Shown here: positions 16,900 to 26,154 of the stretch, piece by piece
Layout: each line of letters starts with the position of its first letter
Position numbering within the stretch: the first letter of the stretch is position 1
Assembly: GCA_910577015.1 (NCBI GenBank)
Contig: CAJTKU010000012.1
Location: 11,670 to 75,669, forward strand
Source: an uncultured Lachnospiraceae bacterium
GTDB taxonomy: Bacteria > Bacillota > Clostridia > Lachnospirales > Lachnospiraceae
Direction of reading: 5' to 3'
Length of the DNA stretch: 64,000 nucleotides
Made by a program: the position numbers and the translations under genes
Notes under the pieces: generated by a model
What the model saw: only the letters and a program-made list of their open reading frames with translations
Database searches by the model: none
Told to the model about the DNA's origin: nothing

Positions 16900-18198
16900 T
16901 CAATCCAGTTTACGGTTGTCAATGACATGGACAGCCTTGCCCATGCTGCGTTCAATCGTTTTCGGCTCCACCAGTTTTACTTTGACGGCAAGCCCGATGG
17001 CATGCTGGATAACCGTTGCAATCTTCTTCGTCAGCTTCTCCAGTTCCTTGATTTCATCGGAGAAGAACCTTTCTTCCACTTCCACCTGTACTTCCAGCGT
17101 ATCCAGATTGTTCACACGGTCCACCACCATCATATAGTGCGGCGTGGTTTCACCCATTTCCAGCAGCGCCGCCTCTATCTGGGACGGGAATACATTGACG
17201 CCACGGATAATCAGCATATCATCGGAACGTCCCTTAAAGCGGCTGATTCTCGCCAATGTCCTGCCGCATTCGCAGGGCGTATAATCAATGCTTGTCAAAT
17301 CCCGGGTGCGGTAACGCAGAAGCGGAAGCCCTTCTTTGGTGATGGTGGTGAAGACCAGTTCTCCCGTTTCACCCGGCTTTACGGGTTCAAGCGTCTCCGG
17401 GTCGATAATTTCCGGCAGGAAATGGTCCTCGTACACATGCAGCCCTTTGTGGAAAGGACAGTCACATGCCACGCCGGGTCCCATCACTTCGCTGAGCCCA
17501 TAGATATCATGGGCATTGATGTGCAGCTTCTGTTCAATCTGCTTACGCATGTTTTCAGTCCATGGCTCCGCGCCGCAGACAGCCGCCTTTAACTTGATAT
17601 TGGGTATGTCGCCGGCTTCCTCCAGGGTTTCCGCAATATGTAACAGGTAGGAAGGCGTACAGGCAATCGCCGTGACGCCAAAGTCCTTCATCATGGTAGT
17701 CAGCTTTTTGGTGTTGCCCGTGGACATAGGCACTACCATGGCGCCAAGCTTTTCCGCACCGCCGTGGGCGCCAAGGCCTCCGGTGAAAAGTCCGTAGCCG
17801 TAAGCTACCTGAATCACATCGTCACGGGTCACTCCCGCCATGCTTAACGCCCGCGCCACGCATTCGCTCCAGATTTCCAAATCCCTTCTGGTATATCCCA
17901 CCACCGTGGCCTTGCCGGTCGTGCCGCTGGAAGCATGGATTCTGACAATCTCCGACCTGGGAACCGCAAACAGTCCGAAAGGATAATTGTCACGCAAATC
18001 ACTTTTGGTCGTAAAGGGAAGTTTGGGCAAATCCTCGATTCCCCTGATATCGCCCGGCTCTATACCGAGCTGCTGCATTTTTTTGCGGTAAAACGGCACG
18101 TTGTGGTATACCCTGTCCACCGTTTTCACCAGCCTTGCACTTTGCAGGACGGTCATTTCGTCCCTGCTCATGCATTCCTTTGTTTCATTCCAAATCAT
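16900..18198 (-). CDS. paaK: Phenylacetate-CoA ligase family enzyme (second copy in the cluster)
   Basis: 432 residues. The AMP-forming ligase motif Ser-Ser-Gly-Thr-Thr-Gly-Lys-Ala-Thr-Val-Val-Gly-Tyr-Thr lies near 92-105, with Tyr-Arg-Thr-Arg-Asp near 300 and a C-terminal AMP-binding_C_2 domain (about 335-430). It activates an aryl-acetate with ATP and CoA. It lies directly after iorB (15 bp). Its paralogue opens the operon at 20528-21829. Having two ligases around one IOR suggests different aryl side chains (phenyl, hydroxyphenyl, indole). Confidence 0.92.
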   Translation of the reverse strand: MIWNETKECMSRDEMTVLQSARLVKTVDRVYHNVPFYRKKMQQLGIEPGDIRGIEDLPKLPFTTKSDLRDNYPFGLFAVPRSEIVRIHASSGTTGKATVVGYTRRDLEIWSECVARALSMAGVTRDDVIQVAYGYGLFTGGLGAHGGAEKLGAMVVPMSTGNTKKLTTMMKDFGVTAIACTPSYLLHIAETLEEAGDIPNIKLKAAVCGAEPWTENMRKQIEQKLHINAHDIYGLSEVMGPGVACDCPFHKGLHVYEDHFLPEIIDPETLEPVKPGETGELVFTTITKEGLPLLRYRTRDLTSIDYTPCECGRTLARISRFKGRSDDMLIIRGVNVFPSQIEAALLEMGETTPHYMMVVDRVNNLDTLEVQVEVEERFFSDEIKELEKLTKKIATVIQHAIGLAVKVKLVEPKTIERSMGKAVHVIDNRKLD

Positions 18199-18213
18199 CC
18201 TGCTACCCCTTCC

Positions 18214-18783
18214 TTATCCCTCATATCCCATGAGAAACGCTTTTTTGTTTATCTCAACCGTCTTTGGCGGAACCGTTTTTTCTATGACCTTCAGCCACAA
18301 ATCCCTGTCAAAGTCCATGTGGCGCGCCGCAAGCCCCAGCACGATGACATTAAACGCCTTCACATTTCCCAGTTTTTCCGCTTCCTCCATGGCGTTAATG
18401 GAATAAACCTGATATTTTGCGGACAGTTCTTCCAATATATTTTCCGGATATGCCGCCGCGCCGGTCACCACCGTAATCGGGTCAATGCGCCAGTCGTTCA
18501 CCACGATAACGCCGTCTTTCTTTAAAAAGTGGGCGTACCTTAACGCTTCCAGACGCTCAAACGCGAGCAGTACATCCGCGCAGCCTTCCTCCACAATCGG
18601 CTCCGCCACTTTACTGCCGTACCTGACAAAGGTTACCACGCTGCCGCCGCGCTGCGCCATGCCGTGAACCTCTGACAGCTTTACGTCAAATCCGGCCTCC
18701 AAGGTAATCCCCCCAAGGATGCGGCTGGTGAGCAGCGTTCCCTGCCCTCCCACGCCCACTATCATAATATTTTTCGTTTCCAC
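18214..18783 (-). CDS. iorB: Indolepyruvate:ferredoxin oxidoreductase, beta subunit
   Basis: 189 residues with the N-terminal Ile-Met-Ile-Val-Gly-Val-Gly-Gly-Gln-Gly of the gamma-type domain of 2-oxoacid:ferredoxin oxidoreductases. With IorA it interconverts arylpyruvate and aryl-acetyl-CoA plus CO2 using ferredoxin. The GTG start overlaps the stop codon of iorA by one base; GGAGG lies upstream. Confidence 0.95.
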   Translation of the reverse strand: METKNIMIVGVGGQGTLLTSRILGGITLEAGFDVKLSEVHGMAQRGGSVVTFVRYGSKVAEPIVEEGCADVLLAFERLEALRYAHFLKKDGVIVVNDWRIDPITVVTGAAAYPENILEELSAKYQVYSINAMEEAEKLGNVKAFNVIVLGLAARHMDFDRDLWLKVIEKTVPPKTVEINKKAFLMGYEG

Positions 18784-20525
18784 TACGCTTTCCTCCTGTT
18801 TTCAATGGCGTCAAACATACACAGTTTTTCACAAAGCCCACAGCCGTTGCACATGGTTTCGTCAATGGCAATCGTACCGTCTTCCTTCTTCGTCAGCGCC
18901 GGACATCCGGGACGCAGACAGGCGCCGCATTTTTTACACTTTTCGGGAACGGGCCTGCAGACATTGGGAAATACGTTACCCTTCAAAAGCACGCAGGGCG
19001 CTTTGGTAATAATAACGGATACCGCGTCCCTTGCCGTTTCTTCTTTGACAATCCGTTCCAGCTCCTTTATGTCAAAGGCATCTACTTCCACTACATGTTC
19101 AATGCCCATGGCCTTGCACAGATGATAAATATTAATTGCGGGAACCACCTCGCCCATCAGGGTTTTTCCGGTCGCCGCGTGGTCCTGATGTCCCGTCATG
19201 CCGGTAGTGGAATTATCGAGAATCATAACCGTTCCCGTGCCTTGGTTATATACCATGTTCATCAGGGAATTTATGCCTGTGTGCATAAATGTGGAATCCC
19301 CGATAACGGCAACCCAGTTTTTGACATACTCCCTGCCTTTTGCCTTTTCCATGCCGTGCAGGGTGGAAATACTCGCCCCCATGCAGACCGTGGTGTCAAT
19401 GACATTTAAGGGAGCCACCGCACCCAGCGTATAACAGCCGATATCCCCGGCAGCATGTATCTTTAACTTGTTTAATACGGAAAACACGCTTCTGTGCGGG
19501 CAGCCCGGACACAGGATGGGCGGCCTTGCGGGCACCTTTGCCGCTTCGGCTGCCTCCGGACATCCTCCCCCCATCACACGGCGCAGCATATTGGCGCTGT
19601 ATTCCCCCTGTATGGTAAACAGCTCTTTGCCGTAAACTTCTATGCCCATGGCCCTTACCTGCTCTTCGATAACCGGCTCCAGTTCTTCAAATATGTAGAG
19701 TTTGTCAACCTTAGCGGCAAAATCCCGTATCAGCTTTTTCGGAAGGGGATGCACCATCCCCAGTTTCAGTACGGAGGCATCGGGACACGCCTCCCGCACA
19801 TACTGGTAGGGAATCCCGCTTGTGATAAAGCCCACTGCCGTATCCCGGTACTCTGCCCTGTTTACCGGAAAATCCGCCCCGTCCTCACAAAGCTTTTCCA
19901 TCCGTTTTTCTACATAGACATGCCTTCCCTTGGCATTGGCCGGCATCATTACGTATTTTGCCGGATTCCGCTCATAGATTTTATCCTCAGGCTCCACCCT
20001 GTCCATCAGTTCCACCGTTCCCTGTGAATGGGAAAGCCTCGTAGTGGTCCTGACAATCACCGGCGTATCATACTTTTCACTCATATCAAAGGCAAACTTC
20101 ATAAATTCCTTTGCTTCCGCACTGTCGGAAGGCTCTAAGACAGGCACGCCTGCCGCCCTTGCCACGCATCTGGTATCCTGCTCGTTCTGGGAGCTGTAAA
20201 GGCCCGGGTCGTCCGCCGCCACCAGCACCAGTCCGCCGCCCACTCCCGCATAGGAAATGGTGTAAAGCGGGTCGCTTGCCACATTCACTCCCACATGCTT
20301 CATGGAGGCCATGGCGCGCACGCCGCTGATGGAAGCGCCTATGGCAACCTCCATGGCAACCTTCTCATTCGGCGACCACTCTGCATAAATTTCAGGATAC
20401 TTCACAATGCTTTCACTGATTTCCGTACTGGGGGTGCCGGGATATGCTGCGGAAACCTTTACGCCCGCTTCATACGCTCCTCTTGCTATCGCCTCATTCC
20501 CCAACATAATTTTCTTCTCTGCCAC
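18783..20525 (-). CDS. iorA: Indolepyruvate:ferredoxin oxidoreductase, alpha subunit
   Basis: 580 residues. A pyrimidine-binding domain with Ala-Ala-Tyr-Pro-Gly-Thr-Pro-Ser-Thr-Glu is followed by a central domain. The thiamine-diphosphate domain has Cys-Pro-Gly-Cys-Pro-His, Gly-Asp-Ile-Gly-Cys-Tyr-Thr and Gly-Asp-Ser-Thr-Phe. Two C-terminal [4Fe-4S] ferredoxin motifs (CxxCxxCxxxCP and CxxCxxCxxxC, about 525-570) complete it. It is oxygen-sensitive, consistent with an anaerobe. The GTG start has AAAGGA upstream and lies two bases after paaK. Confidence 0.96.
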   Translation of the reverse strand: MAEKKIMLGNEAIARGAYEAGVKVSAAYPGTPSTEISESIVKYPEIYAEWSPNEKVAMEVAIGASISGVRAMASMKHVGVNVASDPLYTISYAGVGGGLVLVAADDPGLYSSQNEQDTRCVARAAGVPVLEPSDSAEAKEFMKFAFDMSEKYDTPVIVRTTTRLSHSQGTVELMDRVEPEDKIYERNPAKYVMMPANAKGRHVYVEKRMEKLCEDGADFPVNRAEYRDTAVGFITSGIPYQYVREACPDASVLKLGMVHPLPKKLIRDFAAKVDKLYIFEELEPVIEEQVRAMGIEVYGKELFTIQGEYSANMLRRVMGGGCPEAAEAAKVPARPPILCPGCPHRSVFSVLNKLKIHAAGDIGCYTLGAVAPLNVIDTTVCMGASISTLHGMEKAKGREYVKNWVAVIGDSTFMHTGINSLMNMVYNQGTGTVMILDNSTTGMTGHQDHAATGKTLMGEVVPAINIYHLCKAMGIEHVVEVDAFDIKELERIVKEETARDAVSVIITKAPCVLLKGNVFPNVCRPVPEKCKKCGACLRPGCPALTKKEDGTIAIDETMCNGCGLCEKLCMFDAIENRRKA

Positions 20526-20527
20526 GG

Positions 20528-21829
20528 TTATACTTCCTTTCTCAAATCTTTTACTCTTTTGGCTTTTCCTTCAAAACGCTGCAGGGTATTGGGGGACTCT
20601 AAGCTGATTTTGGCATCCAGTCCCAGCACCAGGCGCAGCTTTCCTTTTATCTTTTTTTCAATAGCTTCCAACTCCTTGAATGAGTCCGTCGCTTTTAACA
20701 ACTCTACCCTGATTTCCATCCTGTCCGTATGGTCCTTGCGGGTCAGGATGATTTCATAGTGCGGTCCTATTTCCTCCACGCCCAGAATCACTTCCTCTAT
20801 CTGGCTGGGGAATACGTTTACGCCCCTGATTTTTAACATATCATCCGTCCTGCCGTCTAAGTTTTCCATGCGACAGGTGGTGCGGCCGCATTTGCAGGGC
20901 TCATAAATAAGCCGGGTCACATCCTTTGTCCTGTACCGGATAAGGGGAAGTCCCTCCTTGTATATACAGGTAATGACCAGTTCCCCTTTTTCCCCGGGAG
21001 GCAGAACTTCTCCCGTCTTAGGATTAATAATTTCGGGAATAAAATAGTCTTCGTTGATATGCATACCGTTTAAGTACCGGCATTCTCCTGATACGCCCGG
21101 TCCCATCAGCTCGCTCATGCCGTAATTGGATGTCACCAGCATGTCATCCCCCCAAAGCTTATGCATCTCGGCACGCATGGCGTCCGTCAAAAGTTCGCTT
21201 CCCACAAGACCGATTTTGACCTGCAGGTCCTTTTTGGGGTCAATCCCGATTGACAGCGCAACCTCGGCAAGCCTTAAGGCGTAGGACGGCGTCGCCACCA
21301 AAAGCGTGGTGCCAAAATCCTTCATGTACATAATCTGCTTTTCTGAATTGCCTGTAGAGGACGGCACCATGACGGCGCCGATATTTTCCAGTCCGTAATG
21401 AAGCCCCAAAGCGCCGGTAAACATACCGTAGCCAAAGCAAATCTGCGCCACATCCTTTTTGGACGCCCCTCCCATCACGGCAATACGGGATACGCATTCC
21501 GTCCACATCTGCAAATCCCTTTTCGTATAACCCACCACGGTCGGCTTGCCGGTGGTGCCGCTGGAAGCATGGATACGCACCAGCTCTTCCTTATCCACGG
21601 CAAAAAGCCCGAAAGGATAATTGTCACGCATATCCTGCTTTGTGACAAAGGGTAATTTTCCCAAATCCTTCAGGCTTTTTATATCTTCAGGCTTAACGCC
21701 TGCTTCCTCCATCTTTTTTCTGTACGCGGGTACCTTTTCCCATACCTGCCCTACCGTCTGTTTCAGTCTGGCAAGCTGTATGGTTTCGATTTCTTCCCGC
21801 GGCAGTGTTTCCTCCTTCGACCAAATCAT
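20528..21829 (-). CDS. paaK: Phenylacetate-CoA ligase family enzyme (first copy in the cluster)
   Basis: 433 residues, closely similar to the copy at 16900-18198. Motifs: Ser-Ser-Gly-Thr-Thr-Gly-Lys-Pro-Thr-Val-Val-Gly-Tyr-Thr near 92-105, Tyr-Arg-Thr-Lys-Asp in the hinge, and a C-terminal AMP-binding_C_2 domain. It is the first gene of the aryl-acid operon. GGGAGGAAATATC precedes the ATG. The two copies differ throughout, so this is an old duplication, not a recent one. Confidence 0.92.
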   Translation of the reverse strand: MIWSKEETLPREEIETIQLARLKQTVGQVWEKVPAYRKKMEEAGVKPEDIKSLKDLGKLPFVTKQDMRDNYPFGLFAVDKEELVRIHASSGTTGKPTVVGYTKRDLQMWTECVSRIAVMGGASKKDVAQICFGYGMFTGALGLHYGLENIGAVMVPSSTGNSEKQIMYMKDFGTTLLVATPSYALRLAEVALSIGIDPKKDLQVKIGLVGSELLTDAMRAEMHKLWGDDMLVTSNYGMSELMGPGVSGECRYLNGMHINEDYFIPEIINPKTGEVLPPGEKGELVITCIYKEGLPLIRYRTKDVTRLIYEPCKCGRTTCRMENLDGRTDDMLKIRGVNVFPSQIEEVILGVEEIGPHYEIILTRKDHTDRMEIRVELLKATDSFKELEAIEKKIKGKLRLVLGLDAKISLESPNTLQRFEGKAKRVKDLRKEV

Positions 21830-21865
21830 GATATTTCCTCCCGTATCTCCTTGCTTTATTGCAAC

Positions 21866-21889
21866 AATACTTTAAATTAAAAAAGTATT
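21866..21889. promoter_or_regulatory. Inverted repeat upstream of the aryl-acid operon
   Basis: AATACTTT and AAAGTATT are perfect 8-base arms separated by 8 bases, between a possible -10 (TACAAT, minus strand 21898-21893) and the paaK ribosome site. It could be an operator for a regulator not present here. The region is AT-rich, so chance is possible, and no convincing -35 is seen. Confidence 0.35.
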
Positions 21890-21981
21890 TTAATTGTAAC
21901 ATAGATACGGTGGTTAACGCTACTATACAAAAGCACCAAAATTTCATGCTGTTTTTTGTCGATAAAGGGGAATTTTACAAT

Positions 21982-24039
21982 TTAACTTTCGTCTATAATT
22001 CTTTTGCTTCCGTTGTAAGTCGCCAGAAAATACCCCCCGTAAATAAAAAGCAATATCAGCGCCGTAACTCCTACACCGGAAAGCATGTCGCTTTTATCAA
22101 ACAGCATACCCGCATAGGCTACAAACCGCATTCCGAAATAGGAGTGTACCATAGCCAGAAGAAGCGGGAGCAAAAAGAACAGCCCTATCTGCCAAAAAAG
22201 CGCACTGTGCAGCATTTTCTCGTCCGCCCCCACCTTTCGCAGAATCTCGTAACCTTCCTTACTGTCCGTACTTTCCGACAAAGCCTTAAGCGCCAGAAGC
22301 GCTGCGCTGGAAATCAAAAACACGATTCCCAGATAAAGTACTGCAAAAGTGACAATTGCCGCAAGTCCCGTTGCAGACTCATAATAGGTAATTTTTGTTA
22401 TGCCGTCCGCCCTGAAGTATTTCCCTGCCTGTTCCTTGGTTACGGACATCAAGATTTCTTCCATTTCCCGTTTTTCCTCTTCCGTGGATGCGGCATAGTT
22501 TCCTGCAAGGAGATTTCTCTCCCTGAAAAGCGTTTTTCCACCCTCTGTGGCAATCACTTCGTCCGGCACCAGAAAGAAACCTGTGTTGGTGCTTACTGCC
22601 CCCATTTCCAGATACCCCGGCATACACTCGGCATACTTTGGCTTAAGAACATTGTCCCCTATCACAAGCCCGGTACCGCCCGTCAGGGAATGATTCCGTA
22701 TAGCCGTCATATTGTCAAAGCTGCATACCACCACATATTCATCTTCTGCCAAATCATAGGTCCGGATACCGTAAAGCGAAGCCAGTTTATTGTAGTCCGA
22801 TACCCCGACAATACTTTCTGCCGTCTCCCACTGTATCATCGGAAACCGCGCGGAGGCTTCTTCAAAATATTCTCCCAGCATGCTTCTATACGTAATGGCA
22901 GGATTCCTATATACGCTGATTTCCACATATCCCGGCTGCAGGAAGCTTTCGGAAAATCCAAAATCCGCCAACATTTCCGCTACGCTTTTATGGGAATTTT
23001 CTATCAGCCCTGCATCATAACCCTCCGGCAAATCCATCGACTTTTCCATATACAAATCCACCGGGGTTGCCTCTCTTAAACTGCTTTTCAGCGAATTATT
23101 CATGGACATTCCGGAACAGAATGCACAGATGGTCACAAAAAGCAAAAGACAGATAACCGTCATGGAAAACACCGCCGTATTGACATTGCTGCTGAACTGG
23201 CGCAGGATAAAAGCATTGAGGTTTCGGTGGTAAAGCTTTTTAAAGTTTTTCAGCAGTTTTAACAAAAATCCTGACAATGACCAGAAAATCATAAATGTGC
23301 TGATACAGCCAAAGGCAATCATAAGACCCGCTTTTTGCTCCGTCAGTGTTTCGGTCTTATATCCCACTACATAATAGGCATAACCCAGCATTACCGCCGC
23401 CAGCAGGAATACCGCCACTGCAAGCCCTGTATTTTTCATGGCCTGCCTTTCTCCTTTTTGTTTTGCCTGAAACAAATCAATCAATTTATACCTGGATATG
23501 GAAAACACGTTAAATACAAGTACAATTACGTACATAATACCAAAATTAAAGATAGTCCTTTTCAGCGCGGTAACGGAAACGGAAAAGGTATACGCCGTCA
23601 AATCCGCCTCAAACAGCTTAGCTACCAGAATGGACATAAACTGGGAAGCAAAAATGCCGATTAGAAGCCCCGCAGCCAGGGACAAAAGCCCTATCAGCAC
23701 CGTTTCCCCAAACAGGATACGGGATATATTTCCTTTTCCCATGCCAAGCATCATGTAGACGCCAAACTCTTTTTTTCTGCGCCGAATCAGAAAATTATTG
23801 GCATAACAAATCAGAAATCCCAAAATCAGCGCCACCACCACGGACACCATCCCCAGCAAATCCACCAACAAATGCATCATCTGGTAGCGCGACTGGGTGA
23901 TGCCTTCCATGACGCTCTGATTTTCCAAAGCATTGAATACATAAAAAATTGCCACTCCCAAAATCAAAGTCAGAAAATAAATGGCATAATCCCTTATGCT
24001 TTTTCTGATATTCTTTACGGAAAGTTTAAATGACATCAT
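21982..24039 (-). CDS. BceB-like FtsX-family ABC transporter permease
   Basis: 685 residues. One N-terminal membrane segment is followed by groups of FtsX-type segments, then a large extracytoplasmic domain (about 315-560) between the two membrane halves, the layout of BceB/VraG permeases that detect and remove peptide antibiotics acting on lipid II cycle intermediates. It starts 14 bases inside the 3' end of the ATPase gene, with GGAGG upstream. With the kinase and regulator upstream it makes a complete Bce-type flux-sensing module. Confidence 0.9.
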   Translation of the reverse strand: MMSFKLSVKNIRKSIRDYAIYFLTLILGVAIFYVFNALENQSVMEGITQSRYQMMHLLVDLLGMVSVVVALILGFLICYANNFLIRRRKKEFGVYMMLGMGKGNISRILFGETVLIGLLSLAAGLLIGIFASQFMSILVAKLFEADLTAYTFSVSVTALKRTIFNFGIMYVIVLVFNVFSISRYKLIDLFQAKQKGERQAMKNTGLAVAVFLLAAVMLGYAYYVVGYKTETLTEQKAGLMIAFGCISTFMIFWSLSGFLLKLLKNFKKLYHRNLNAFILRQFSSNVNTAVFSMTVICLLLFVTICAFCSGMSMNNSLKSSLREATPVDLYMEKSMDLPEGYDAGLIENSHKSVAEMLADFGFSESFLQPGYVEISVYRNPAITYRSMLGEYFEEASARFPMIQWETAESIVGVSDYNKLASLYGIRTYDLAEDEYVVVCSFDNMTAIRNHSLTGGTGLVIGDNVLKPKYAECMPGYLEMGAVSTNTGFFLVPDEVIATEGGKTLFRERNLLAGNYAASTEEEKREMEEILMSVTKEQAGKYFRADGITKITYYESATGLAAIVTFAVLYLGIVFLISSAALLALKALSESTDSKEGYEILRKVGADEKMLHSALFWQIGLFFLLPLLLAMVHSYFGMRFVAYAGMLFDKSDMLSGVGVTALILLFIYGGYFLATYNGSKRIIDES

Positions 24040-24796
24040 TTAACTCACCTCCCAGCAAAGAAACCACATCTATGATTTTATTAAAGAAGGATTTGCGGTT
24101 TTCTTCCTCTCCCTTTTTCAGTTCCGTAAAGATATGCCCGTCCTTGATAAAGATAATCCGTGAAGCATAACTTGCGGTAAAAGCATCATGGGTCACCATC
24201 AGAATGGTTGCCCCCAGTTCATCGTTTAAATAGGTAAAATTTTCCAAAAGCAGCCTTGCCGCCTTGCTGTCAAGGGCTCCTGTCGGCTCGTCCGCCAGCA
24301 CCAGCCGGGGATTGCCCACTACCGCCCTTGCGCTTGCAACCCTTTGTTTCTGGCCGCCTGACATCTGGTAAGGATACTTGTCCAGCACGTCCGCTATGCC
24401 AAGCTGGCCCGCAACGGCCCTGACCCTGCTCTCAATTTCACGGCTGCCCTTCTTACAGATGGAAAGCGCCAGTGCAATATTTTCATAGGCCGTCATCGTG
24501 TCCAACAAGTTGAAATCCTGAAAGATAAATCCCAGTTCTTCCCGCCTGAACCGGTTTAAGGTGTTGCCCTTCATCTCAGTGATATCCTTGTCTTCCACCA
24601 GAATATGGCCGCCCGTCACGCGGTCTATGGTGGAGATGCAGTTTAACAGCGTGGTCTTACCGCTGCCGCTCGCCCCCATGATACCCACAAATTCGCCCTT
24701 TTCCACCTGAAAACTGATGTTGTCAAGCGCCTTCGTCAGATTTCCCCTGCTTCCGTAATATTTTTCCACATTTTCTACCTGTAAAACCGTACTCAT
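24026..24796 (-). CDS. BceA-like ABC transporter ATP-binding protein
   Basis: 256 residues. Walker A is Gly-Ala-Ser-Gly-Ser-Gly-Lys-Thr, the signature Met-Ser-Gly-Gly-Gln-Lys-Gln-Arg, and Walker B Leu-Val-Leu-Ala-Asp-Glu-Pro-Thr. It belongs to the MacB/BceA subclass and powers the permease downstream. The likely regulator site (24892-24907) and a -10 TATGAT (24848-24843) lie upstream, separate from the kinase gene, so this pair has its own inducible promoter. Confidence 0.93.
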   Translation of the reverse strand: MSTVLQVENVEKYYGSRGNLTKALDNISFQVEKGEFVGIMGASGSGKTTLLNCISTIDRVTGGHILVEDKDITEMKGNTLNRFRREELGFIFQDFNLLDTMTAYENIALALSICKKGSREIESRVRAVAGQLGIADVLDKYPYQMSGGQKQRVASARAVVGNPRLVLADEPTGALDSKAARLLLENFTYLNDELGATILMVTHDAFTASYASRIIFIKDGHIFTELKKGEEENRKSFFNKIIDVVSLLGGELNDVI

Positions 24797-24891
24797 CTTT
24801 TCTCCCTTCTTTCTTCAACTTCTCTTCAGTTCTTACGGTTTTATCATATCTCCCAGTTCCCTATATTGCCATTTTTTCCCCTTACATTCCC

Positions 24892-24907
24892 CTTACGATA
24901 TTGTAAG
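24892..24907. promoter_or_regulatory. Predicted response-regulator operator upstream of the ABC genes
   Basis: CTTAC-GATATT-GTAAG is a perfect palindrome in its arms, about 45 bp upstream of a -10 box (TATGAT, minus strand). BceR-type regulators bind inverted TTACA/TGTAA-like repeats upstream of their ABC genes. A second partial half-site (CTTACA) lies at 24881-24886. The same palindrome type recurs at 26941-26956 before the regulator gene. Confidence 0.55.
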
Positions 24908-24939
24908 GATAAAGGAAAGCCCCCATACAACTGCAAAGA

Positions 24940-25098
24940 GGCAGGCTGCACAAAAAAAATTTGGCAAACGACTTTTGCACCATGGAAATGAGACTCTAAA
25001 ATCGTGGAAGCCATTGCTGAACACGATTTTTGCTTTTTGAGGCTCATTGGAATGTCCGGTGCAACGGAGTGCGCCAAATTTCTTTTGTGCAGCCTGCC
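24940..25098. repeat. Large palindromic repeat, family 2
   Basis: A 159-bp inverted repeat between the kinase stop and the ABC operator. The outer arms 24940-24965 and 25073-25098 pair at 25 of 26 positions, and inner blocks pair discontinuously towards a loop near 25015. The sequence is unrelated to the repeats at 6011 and 43192, but size and architecture are alike. It contains no believable gene. It could also stop transcription between the kinase and the ABC genes. Confidence 0.7.
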
Positions 25099-25134
25099 GG
25101 TCTGAAATGAAACATGGTCTTCCATGCACCCGCA

Positions 25135-26154
25135 TCAATATTTTCTAACTTCGTCCACATAACGGGACTTAGGAAACACAAATGTCACCACACTTCCCTC
25201 CCCTTCCCGGGTAGAAAACAGAAGGTCGTGCCCCAGTCTGCCGCACAGTTTTTTACAAAGATACAGTCCGAGTCCCGTAGCCCTCCGGTATCTACGTCCG
25301 TTCGTTCCGGTAAACCCTTTGTCAAACACTCTTGGCGCTTCCTCCGGCTTCATACCTATGCCATTGTCCTTCACGTAAAGAAGCGTACTGTCCTTTGCCT
25401 CTTCTCCGTACAGTTCCAGAACAAGCCCCTCTTCTTTTGCATATTTCACACTGTTGTCAAGCGCCTGCCCTATCATAAAAGACAGCCACTTGCCGTCGCT
25501 GTATACCATTTTGTCCAAATCATGCATGTTTAAGGAAACCTTTTGGGACAGAAGCTCCCTTTTTTTCTGTAAAACTGCTTCCTCCACCACCTTTTCAAGT
25601 TTTACCTGCTTTATCAGGTAATCCTTTTCCACATCATTGCTTCTTGCATAATACAGCGCCTGCTCCACATATCCTTCCACCCTGTCAATTTCTTCGGACA
25701 GACCCGAATCGGTTTCGCTGCGGTTCACCAGAATCATGCGCGCCGCCGCAATCGGCACCTTTACTTCATGAATCCAAATTTCGATATATTCCTTGTATTC
25801 CCTGCTTGCCCTTTTATATTGCGCCACATTTTCATACATGCTTTTGCCGACGCTTCCAAATATCCCATACAGAAGCTTTTCCTCCTGTCTTTTCCCTTCC
25901 TGCATCATCTCTGGCACCAGATACTTTTTATCAAGCCCGTCTGTCAATTCCTGTAATGCTGACAGATAGGCTTTCCGTAACCGGTATTCCACATACGTCC
26001 CCGCAAAAAAGGCGCCTGCCAGACTGCCTGCCGTATAAAGCATCAGCCACAAGCCGCCGGACAATGTCAGCAAAAATGTTTCCAGAGAAAACAACAGCCA
26101 CAAAAAGATGCCTGCCCATACCGCATGTTCTTTCAAATATGTCCCGTATTTCAT
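25135..26154 (-). CDS. BceS-like intramembrane-sensing histidine kinase
   Basis: 339 residues. Two N-terminal membrane segments (about 12-32 and 36-54) have almost no external loop, as in BceS-type kinases that take their signal from the ABC permease. The phosphoacceptor box is Trp-Ile-His-Glu-Val-Lys-Val-Pro-Ile (about 127-135). ATPase motifs are Asp-Asn-Ser-Val-Lys-Tyr-Ala (N box), Asp-Asn-Gly-Ile-Gly and Gly-Leu-Gly-Leu-Tyr-Leu. The start overlaps the regulator stop (ATGA). Confidence 0.93.
   Translation of the reverse strand: MKYGTYLKEHAVWAGIFLWLLFSLETFLLTLSGGLWLMLYTAGSLAGAFFAGTYVEYRLRKAYLSALQELTDGLDKKYLVPEMMQEGKRQEEKLLYGIFGSVGKSMYENVAQYKRASREYKEYIEIWIHEVKVPIAAARMILVNRSETDSGLSEEIDRVEGYVEQALYYARSNDVEKDYLIKQVKLEKVVEEAVLQKKRELLSQKVSLNMHDLDKMVYSDGKWLSFMIGQALDNSVKYAKEEGLVLELYGEEAKDSTLLYVKDNGIGMKPEEAPRVFDKGFTGTNGRRYRRATGLGLYLCKKLCGRLGHDLLFSTREGEGSVVTFVFPKSRYVDEVRKY

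Noticed and set aside
21859..23079. 406-codon frame antisense to the permease gene
   Set aside because: Composition rich in Arg/His/Cys typical of antisense frames; the permease reading is clearly the real one.
24844..25125. Open frames over the family-2 palindrome
   Set aside because: Same reason: hairpin DNA with operator and promoter sequence inside, no ribosome site.
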